Shown piece after piece: positions 13,514 to 18,152 of a stretch of 18,152 nt of DNA; position 1 is the first letter of the stretch, and each line of letters starts with the position of its first letter. The position numbers and the translations under genes are program-made. Where the stretch lies: positions 1 through 18,152 of the forward strand of contig CAZPMT010000117.1 of assembly GCA_964587655.1 (NCBI GenBank), in the 5' to 3' direction. The notes beneath the pieces were generated by a model. That model was not told the DNA's origin. It was given only the letters and a program-made list of their open reading frames with translations, and did no database searches. Source of the DNA: CAZPMT01 sp964587655 (GTDB taxonomy: Bacteria > Hydrogenedentota > Hydrogenedentia > Hydrogenedentales > SLHB01).

Positions 13514-13543
13514 CGATTACGATTACGAGCACGAGCACGAGCA
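13514..13543. repeat. Hexanucleotide tandem tract (CGATTA)2(CGAGCA)3
   Basis: Five 6-bp units: CGATTA at 13514 and 13520, CGAGCA at 13526, 13532 and 13538. The tract lies immediately upstream of the aldolase gene. Confidence 0.75.
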
Positions 13544-13572
13544 CGAAGAAATGACATTGCGTGGAGGAAGAC

Positions 13573-14604
13573 ATGCCGGTTGTGACGTTTTCGCGATATT
13601 GCGAGATGCTCGATAAGGCTTTCAAGGAAGGCTACGCCTACCCTGCGATCAACGTCCTCGAAATCGCCACGTTGAACGCGGCCATCGAGGGGTTTGCCGC
13701 CGCGAAAAGCGACGGGATTGTGCAGATTGGCGTCGCCGCGGGCGTGCATACCTCGGGCGCCGTAAAGGACGCCCTGTTGGGCGCGGTCACGCTCGCCGAG
13801 CACGCACACCGTCTCGCGGAGAAGTACGACGTCAACGTCGCAGTCCATACCGACCATTGTCCGACGGAGAAGATCGACGTATTTCTGAAGCCGCTCATCG
13901 CGGAGACTGCGCGACGGCGCGCGGCCGGGCTTCCGAATCTTTTCAACAGCCACATGTACGACGGCAGCGGCTTGCCGTTGGCGGAGAACCTCCGCCGCGC
14001 GGTCCCGTTGCTCGAACTGTGCCGGGACAACGAGATCATCCTCGAGGTCGAGGCGGGCGCGGTCGGCGGCGATGATGATGGACTCGGGGGCGCTGGTGCG
14101 CCGCGCGCGAAGCTCTATACGACGCCGGAGGACATGGTGTGCGTGTATGAGACGCTAAGCCGTGTCGAAGGCGCGCGGTTCATGCTTGCGGCAACGTTCG
14201 GCAACGTCCACGGCGTCCACAAGCCCGGCTGCGTCGTGCTGAAACCGGCAATCCTCAAAGAAGGGCAGGAAACGGTTGTCGCGAAGCATGGAGAACGGGC
14301 GCGTTTCTGGCTCGTGTTCCACGGCGGGTCCGGAACGACGGTCGAGGAGATTCGCGAGAGCATCGGCTATGGCGTCGTCAAGATGAACATCCACACGGAC
14401 ACGCAGTACGCGTTCACGCGCGCCGTGGCCGATCATATGCTGAAAAACTACGACGGCGTGTTGCGGATCGACGGCGAGGTCGGCGTGAAGCAGGCGTACC
14501 TGGCGAGCACGTGGCTCGACCGGGGACGCACCGGCATGGCGAAACGCGTCGTTCAGGCGTGCGAGGAACTCCGCTCCGCTGGCAAGACGCTTGGGCGGGT
14601 TTGA
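13573..14604 (+). CDS. fba: Class II fructose-bisphosphate aldolase family protein (FbaA-type)
   Basis: 343 residues, aligning by eye along most of its length with the E. coli FbaA type. The zinc-dependent active site is visible: D94 and H95 (VHTDHCP), E160 (LEVEAGAVGG), H213 (FGNVHGVHKPG), H250 (FHGGSGTT) and the phosphate/monovalent-ion segment VVKMNIHTDTQ. It should cleave or form a ketose-1,6-bisphosphate-type substrate with release of DHAP. The adjacent iolB gene, 20 bases on, raises the possibility that the in vivo substrate is 5-dehydro-2-deoxygluconate 6-phosphate (the IolJ step) instead of fructose-1,6-bisphosphate. GGAGGA four bases before the ATG at 13573 fixes the start over the GTG at 13561. 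Confidence 0.93.
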   Translation: MPVVTFSRYCEMLDKAFKEGYAYPAINVLEIATLNAAIEGFAAAKSDGIVQIGVAAGVHTSGAVKDALLGAVTLAEHAHRLAEKYDVNVAVHTDHCPTEKIDVFLKPLIAETARRRAAGLPNLFNSHMYDGSGLPLAENLRRAVPLLELCRDNEIILEVEAGAVGGDDDGLGGAGAPRAKLYTTPEDMVCVYETLSRVEGARFMLAATFGNVHGVHKPGCVVLKPAILKEGQETVVAKHGERARFWLVFHGGSGTTVEEIRESIGYGVVKMNIHTDTQYAFTRAVADHMLKNYDGVLRIDGEVGVKQAYLASTWLDRGRTGMAKRVVQACEELRSAGKTLGRV

Positions 14605-14624
14605 AAATGGAGGTATAGGAGATC

Positions 14625-15512
14625 GTGCAATACACCGCGGACAATCTGTTGATCCGTCCGAAGCAGGACCCGTCAGACCCGGATCTGATCCTGTCCATCA
14701 CGCCGGAGCAGGCCGGCTGGGAGTACATCTCGTTCCAAGTTCGGCATCTGCGCCCGGGGCAATCGTGGGCCTTCCGCACGGGCGAAAACGAGCTTGCGAT
14801 CGTGACGCTGACCGGGCGTTTCAGCGTCCAGTCGAATCGCGGCGCGTGGGCGGAGATCGGTTCGCGCGGTAATGTGTTCATGGGCGGCGCGCACGCGCTC
14901 TACTTGCCGCGCCGGACGGAGTTCACGGTGACCGCGGAGGATGCGTGCGAGTTTGCGATGGCGTGGGTCCCCACGGACGAGGATCATGACCCGTGGCTGA
15001 TACAGCCCTCCGGCGTGAAGGTATCGGTTCGCGGGGGCGACCATGCGTGCCGCCAGATCAATGACCTCTTGCCGCCGGGGTCGCCGGTTCATCGGCTCGT
15101 GCTGGTCGAGGTCTACACGCCTGGAGGCAACTGGAGCAGCTATCCGCCGCACAAACACGATGTGCATCTCGTGGACGGGACAGGGAATCTTGTCGAAGCG
15201 GATCTCGAGGAGGTCTACTTCTTCAAGATCGACAAGCCCGAGGGATATGCCTTCCAGTGGGTGTATACCAACGAGCGGTCGCCGCTGCAACAGGCGGGGT
15301 GTCCCATTGACGCGGTCGTGCGCCCGGAGAACAACTGCGCGGTTCTTGTTCCCGAAGGCTACCACCCGGTGGCCAGCCCGCCCGGATACACAACTTATTA
15401 CCTGAACGTCTTGGCGGGCAGCGCGCAGAGCCTCGCGAACCAGGACGATCCGCGCTATACGTGGGTCAAGGACAGCTACCAGCATATCGACTCGCGGCTG
15501 CCGCTGTACTGA
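14625..15512 (+). CDS. iolB: 5-deoxy-glucuronate isomerase IolB
   Basis: 295 residues, close to the usual length for IolB, a two-cupin enzyme converting 5-deoxy-glucuronate to 5-dehydro-2-deoxygluconate in myo-inositol catabolism. The family motif YPPHKHD (173-179) supplies metal ligands H176 and H178. E196 (LEEVYFFK) and H247 (PEGYHPV) complete the site, and QWVYTNE and APPGY-like SPPGYTTYYLNVLAG are family-typical. The GTG start at 14625 follows AGGAG by 3-4 bases, 20 bases after the aldolase stop, so the two form an operon. No other iol gene is in the window; the Gfo/Idh/MocA enzyme at 5469-6812 is exported and not an obvious IolG. Confidence 0.93.
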   Translation: MQYTADNLLIRPKQDPSDPDLILSITPEQAGWEYISFQVRHLRPGQSWAFRTGENELAIVTLTGRFSVQSNRGAWAEIGSRGNVFMGGAHALYLPRRTEFTVTAEDACEFAMAWVPTDEDHDPWLIQPSGVKVSVRGGDHACRQINDLLPPGSPVHRLVLVEVYTPGGNWSSYPPHKHDVHLVDGTGNLVEADLEEVYFFKIDKPEGYAFQWVYTNERSPLQQAGCPIDAVVRPENNCAVLVPEGYHPVASPPGYTTYYLNVLAGSAQSLANQDDPRYTWVKDSYQHIDSRLPLY

Positions 15513-15513
15513 A

Positions 15514-15542
15514 GGGGGAAAGGGGGAAAAGGGAAAAAGGGG
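15514..15542 (+). other. Potential G-quadruplex run just after iolB
   Basis: Four G-tracts (15514-18, 15522-26, 15531-33, 15539-42) are separated by A-only loops of 3, 4 and 5 bases, directly after the iolB stop and before the convergent DUF502 gene end. It could act as a 3' structure or roadblock. I see no hairpin terminator here. Confidence 0.5.
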
Positions 15543-15556
15543 AAGAGGCTGCTTGG

Positions 15557-16321
15557 CTAGGTTTTGGGTCGCGAGATCTGTTCGGATGTACTCGATGGCT
15601 CCTCGTGATCTTGCTCGGTATCGTCGTCTTCGCCGGAAGGCTGCGCGGGCTCGATGGGGGCTTGTGAGGCGCGGGTCAGCTTCAGCCGGTCCGGTCCGAG
15701 TATGCCGCCCGATACGACCATCTTCACCGCTTCATCGATGGGCAGTTCGCACCGATGGACGTCTTCCGGCGCGACGAGTTGGAGGAGTCCAACCGTGATG
15801 TTCGGCGTCGTGGGCACGAATACCTTGTAGAAGACGCGGCCGTCCGGCAGACGGATCTTCCCCGTGATGAATCCGACGCACTTCATGCCCGGATAGGGAA
15901 ACTCGATCAGAGCGGCAGTCCGGGGTTCCGTCCCCTGTTTCTGGAACGACAAGGATTCCACAATCTGCTTTGAAGCGCCGTAGACGGATTTCACCAGTGG
16001 AATCCGTTGGATAAGCGTTTCCGCGACGGCAATGAGCCGCCGGCCCACGACGGCGCTGGCAATCATGCCTACCAGATACACGACGCCAAACAGCAGGACG
16101 ATGGAAACGACCGGGGCGGCATAGTCCGGCACTGGGCCAAGAAGTTTCCCGATCAGCGGAGAGAGGCGGCCCGCCGTGAAATCATACAGAAGCTTCAGGA
16201 CGAAGACCGTGATGCCGAGCGGGATGACGATCAAGAGGCCCGAGATCAGGGGTCCCTGCAAGAGAGATCGGAGCCGGCCCACGACCGACATCTTCTCGCG
16301 CTTTTGCCCGAGACTCAACAT
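15557..16321 (-). CDS. DUF502 membrane protein (copy 2)
   Basis: 254 residues. DUF502 features: a first transmembrane helix (SGLLIVIPLGITVFVLKLLY, about 28-47), a second (PVVSIVLLFGVVYLVGMIAS, about 70-89), then the family segment ETLIQRIPLVKSVYGASKQI, the soluble part with FPYPGMKCVGFITG and FVPTTPNITVGLLQLV, and a MVVSGGI motif. A Glu/Asp/Ser-rich tail (from about 228) is probably disordered. The family is widespread in bacteria, but its function is not established. The ATG overlaps the stop of the upstream paralogue by 7 bases (ATGTTGA), so the two are translated together. Confidence 0.9.
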   Translation of the reverse strand: MLSLGQKREKMSVVGRLRSLLQGPLISGLLIVIPLGITVFVLKLLYDFTAGRLSPLIGKLLGPVPDYAAPVVSIVLLFGVVYLVGMIASAVVGRRLIAVAETLIQRIPLVKSVYGASKQIVESLSFQKQGTEPRTAALIEFPYPGMKCVGFITGKIRLPDGRVFYKVFVPTTPNITVGLLQLVAPEDVHRCELPIDEAVKMVVSGGILGPDRLKLTRASQAPIEPAQPSGEDDDTEQDHEEPSSTSEQISRPKT

Positions 16322-17043
16322 GCGTCCTGGTCTTCCTTCCGTCCGGCTTCCCCGGCGGCTGCGACCGGTGGGGCCGCGGATCGAAAGTCAATAGTGTCCG
16401 GGGTCAGCAGTCCCCCGGACATGACCATCTTCACGGCCTCTTCCACTGACATGCCGGGATTCTCGACGGCGTCGGTGGAAACGATCTCGAAGTAGCCGCT
16501 CGTCGGATTCGGCGTGGTGGGAACAAATATCCGGTAATGCTCGCGAACGCTCGCATCATGGGCAGCCTCGATCAGCATGCGCCCGGTAACGAACGCTATG
16601 GCCTTCATGCCGGGCCTCGGGAAATCGACAACCACTACGGACTCGAAATTCGAACCGGCGTCCTTGAAGGACAACGTCTGTACCACCTGCTTTGACGCGC
16701 CGTAAACGGTTTTGACCAAAGGGATCCGCTGAAGAATGGCCTCGGCCAGTCCGATGAGTTTCCTCCCCAGCACGGCGCCGGCGATCAGGCCGATGGCGTA
16801 GAGCACGCCCAAGAGGACCAGAATGGACACAACTGGAAAGACGTAGTCCGGCAACGGACCGAAAAGACGCCTGATAGCGGGCGTCAACCGTCCGGCCGTC
16901 AAGTCATACAGGAAGCGCAGGATGAAGGCGGTCAGTCCAAGAGGGATCACCACCAGCAGTCCGGACACGAGGCGTCGCCGGATAATGCTCCTGAATCGGA
17001 TCTTCAGGGACTTCTTCTTGCGGTGCTTTCTTGCCGTGCTCAT
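16315..17043 (-). CDS. DUF502 membrane protein (copy 1)
   Basis: 242 residues, clearly paralogous to the downstream copy: shared SGLL.VIPLG.T.F.L, IPLVK.VYGASKQ, FP.PGMK...F.TG, FVPTTPN and EEAVKMV.SGG. The N-terminus is strongly basic (ARKHRKKKSLKIRFRSIIRRR), as expected for the cytosolic side before the first of two transmembrane helices (about 26-45 and 68-90). The C-terminus is Ala/Pro-rich and short, unlike the acidic tail of copy 2. Function unknown. The ATG at 17043 has no clear Shine-Dalgarno (CCCC precedes it). A CCCGGC hairpin and a promoter lie upstream. Confidence 0.9.
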   Translation of the reverse strand: MSTARKHRKKKSLKIRFRSIIRRRLVSGLLVVIPLGLTAFILRFLYDLTAGRLTPAIRRLFGPLPDYVFPVVSILVLLGVLYAIGLIAGAVLGRKLIGLAEAILQRIPLVKTVYGASKQVVQTLSFKDAGSNFESVVVVDFPRPGMKAIAFVTGRMLIEAAHDASVREHYRIFVPTTPNPTSGYFEIVSTDAVENPGMSVEEAVKMVMSGGLLTPDTIDFRSAAPPVAAAGEAGRKEDQDAC

Positions 17044-17070
17044 GGGGTTGAATGCCGATCCGTCATGTCG

Positions 17071-17088
17071 CCCGGCGTACCTGCCGGG
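17071..17088. repeat. CCCGGC/GCCGGG inverted repeat in the DUF502 leader
   Basis: CCCGGC (17071-17076) and GCCGGG (17083-17088) form a perfect 6-bp GC stem with a 6-base loop, 28 bases before the DUF502 ATG on the minus strand. Confidence 0.5.
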
Positions 17089-17121
17089 TTCTCGGAAAAG
17101 GGAAAGCGAACTTATTGCGGC

Positions 17122-17152
17122 AGTATACCATTTTCGGGCCTCCCGGTGTCGA
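17122..17152 (-). promoter_or_regulatory. Possible DUF502 operon promoter
   Basis: On the minus strand TCGACA (17152-17147), a 19-nt spacer and TATACT (17127-17122). The -10 is good and the spacing is long. Confidence 0.4.
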
Positions 17153-17265
17153 GTTCGCTTCGTCTCAGCAGGGTTAATCCTCAGACATCACGACCGGGTT
17201 CCACCAAGATTGCATGTAAGATTTGAGACCACACCGGGGAACTCGCGCCGATTGGCTCCGTGGAC

Positions 17266-17296
17266 GCGGCGTTCTCGCCGCGTTCTCGTCGAGAAC
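17266..17296. promoter_or_regulatory. Adjacent perfect palindromes, operator-like
   Basis: GCGGCG-TTCT-CGCCGC (17266-17281) abuts GTTCTCG-T-CGAGAAC (17282-17296). The second is a 15-bp dyad of the kind bound by dimeric repressors. Both lie about 86-116 bases upstream of the Kelch gene -35. Confidence 0.35.
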
Positions 17297-17381
17297 CGCT
17301 TGATGCAAGGTGTGTCCGCCGAACGCTGTTCGGTTTGCTCTTACATGCGAATCATGGGTTCCACGGAAGCGAAAATTTCCC

Positions 17382-17410
17382 TTGACTTCTACCCCCCCCC
17401 GGTGTATGTT
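17382..17410 (+). promoter_or_regulatory. Kelch gene promoter with C9 tract in the spacer
   Basis: TTGACT (17382-17387), a 17-nt spacer and TATGTT (17405-17410). Nine consecutive C (17392-17400) fill over half of the spacer. The predicted start is near 17417, about 117 nt before the ATG. Confidence 0.6.
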
Positions 17411-17418
17411 GCCTGAGA

Positions 17419-17489
17419 CACACACCTCGTGCGGAAGTACGCGAATGCACTAAGGTGTGTGCCGAAGTAAGCACTGCAGTTTCTTCGGC
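17419..17489 (+). promoter_or_regulatory. Structured 5' leader with two hairpins
   Basis: CACACACCT (17419-17427) pairs fully with AGGTGTGTG (17453-17461), with an inner GTGC/GCAC pairing possible. GCCGAAG (17461-17467) pairs with CTTCGGC (17483-17489). The hairpins share base 17461, so they are stacked back to back or compete. I do not recognise a known riboswitch. Confidence 0.45.
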
Positions 17490-17533
17490 GCAGTACTGAA
17501 TGCTTGGGCGCAACCAAAGAAGGGGATTTCCTC

Positions 17534-18152
17534 ATGAACAGTAAGCCGCTTTCCATTGCACTCGTTGTCTGCTTCATCTTGACTTGCCAATCAGTGCTCG
17601 CCGAAGTCGGCGTTGACTGGGCGCAGGCCACCAGCGCCGCGCCGTGGTCCGCTCGGGACGGGCACACCACGGCAGTGTACGACGGCAAGCTGTGGGTTCT
17701 CGGCGGGGCTGACAGCAACGACGTGTGGTACACGACCGACGGCGTGAACTGGACGCAGGCCACGGCAGCCGCGGCGTGGTCCCCGCGCAGGTTCCACACG
17801 TCGGCGGTGTACGACGGCAAGCTGTGGGTCATCGGCGGCAACTCGAGCACCCCCACCCTCAACGACGTGTGGTACACGACCGACGGCGTGAACTGGACGC
17901 AGGCAACGGCGGGCGCGGCCTGGTCCGCGCGTTACCTCCACACGTCGGCGGTGTACGACGGCAAGCTGTGGGTCATCGGCGGGTTGGGATCGTGGCTGAT
18001 TGGCGACGGCCCCCGCCACGACGTGTGGTACACGACCGACGGCGTGAACTGGACCCAGGCCACGTCGAACGCGGGGTGGTCCGTGCGCGATGGCCATACG
18101 TCGGCGGTGTACGACGGCAAGCTGTGGGTCCTTGGCGGCTATGATAACAACT
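17534..18152 (+). CDS. Secreted Kelch-like repeat protein (3' end beyond window)
   Basis: 206 N-terminal residues are present and the frame is open at the window end. A signal peptide (MNSKPLSIALVVCFILTCQS, cleavage near VLA-EVG) is followed by repeated propeller blades: WSxRxxHTSAVYDGKLWV, then [LI]GG, a variable loop, and DVWYTTDGVNWTQAT. Four blade starts are seen, 44, 48 and 52 residues apart. The motif pattern fits Kelch/galactose-oxidase-type beta-propellers, often adhesive or cell-surface; no catalytic residue can be assigned. AAGGGG about 8 nt before the ATG at 17534 supports the start. The DNA of the repeats is almost identical between blades, suggesting recent duplication or ongoing recombination. 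Confidence 0.9.
   Translation, partial: MNSKPLSIALVVCFILTCQSVLAEVGVDWAQATSAAPWSARDGHTTAVYDGKLWVLGGADSNDVWYTTDGVNWTQATAAAAWSPRRFHTSAVYDGKLWVIGGNSSTPTLNDVWYTTDGVNWTQATAGAAWSARYLHTSAVYDGKLWVIGGLGSWLIGDGPRHDVWYTTDGVNWTQATSNAGWSVRDGHTSAVYDGKLWVLGGYDNN
17675..18129 (+). repeat. Near-identical Kelch-blade DNA repeats
   Basis: GTGTACGACGGCAAGCTGTG recurs at 17675, 17807, 17951 and 18107, and GACGTGTGGTACACGACC at 17720, 17864 and 18020. Spacing grows by 12 bases each time (132, 144, 156) because the loop after GG lengthens from 4 to 8 to 12 residues. Confidence 0.9.

Larger units (their letters stand above)
17044..17381. other. Intergenic region between DUF502 copy 1 and the Kelch gene promoter
   Basis: I find no supported gene. 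It contains the DUF502 promoter (17122-17152), a hairpin in its leader (17071-17088) and two adjacent perfect palindromes (17266-17281, 17282-17296). Confidence 0.6.

Noticed and set aside
13514..13543. Hexamer tract considered as a CRISPR remnant
   Set aside because: Units are 6 bp with no spacers and there is no cas gene in the window.
17174..17425. Minus-strand frame of 83 codons upstream of the Kelch gene
   Set aside because: It covers the promoter and both palindromes, has no ribosome site and no recognisable domain.
17389..18120. Minus-strand open frames opposite the Kelch gene, with repeats such as HSLPSYTA
   Set aside because: The repeats mirror the plus-strand blade repeats; the plus frame has the signal peptide, ribosome site and promoter.

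Overview
The window reads as chromosomal DNA of a GC-rich (roughly 58-60%, estimated by eye), environmental, saccharolytic bacterium. The gene types are those common in Planctomycetota, Hydrogenedentota and related uncultured lineages: a secreted PQQ-type beta-propeller, a Tat-exported Gfo/Idh/MocA oxidoreductase, a uroporphyrinogen-decarboxylase-family methyltransferase-like protein, and IolB. Candidatus Hydrogenedentota is my best guess, but this is inference from gene content; no marker in the window fixes the taxonomy.

Layout. 1-978 (minus): a two-gene unit, a zinc-ribbon membrane protein followed by a secreted beta-propeller protein cut by the window edge. 1195-2232 (plus): an uncharacterised lipoprotein. 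2326-3590 (plus): hicB-hicA toxin-antitoxin pair followed at once by a nucleotidyltransferase-fold protein, next to tRNA-Pro(UGG) on the minus strand (3664-3742). 4019-5332 (plus): URO-D family protein, convergent with a Tat-exported dehydrogenase (5469-6812, minus); a 9-bp-period GTCCAC repeat and an inverted repeat lie between them.

6928-10073 (minus) is the most unusual part: a tight three-gene operon with a near-consensus promoter. It encodes a membrane-anchored coiled-coil DUF4041/GIY-YIG nuclease-like protein, an FRG-domain protein and a small HNH protein with a possible membrane segment. It lies upstream of and divergent from ruvA-ruvB, and I regard it as a candidate defence or DNA-processing system. 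ruvAB (10393-12021) has no ruvC beside it.

12195-13360 carries two more small two-gene modules: an AbrB/DUF104-like antitoxin with a PIN toxin (plus), and a DUF4258-DUF2283 pair (minus) whose promoter places transcription start at the ATG, suggesting a leaderless mRNA. 13573-15512 (plus) holds a class II aldolase and iolB, a probable sugar/inositol catabolic pair, followed by a run of four G-tracts. 15557-17043 (minus) is a tandem pair of DUF502 membrane proteins overlapping by 7 bases. From 17382 a promoter with a C9 tract in its 17-nt spacer, then a hairpin-rich leader, precedes a secreted Kelch-like repeat protein that runs off the window end.

Three TA-like modules, the nuclease operon and several short interspersed or tandem repeats make 2.3-13.5 kb look like a patchwork of accessory inserts between housekeeping genes (tRNA-Pro, ruvAB, aldolase).
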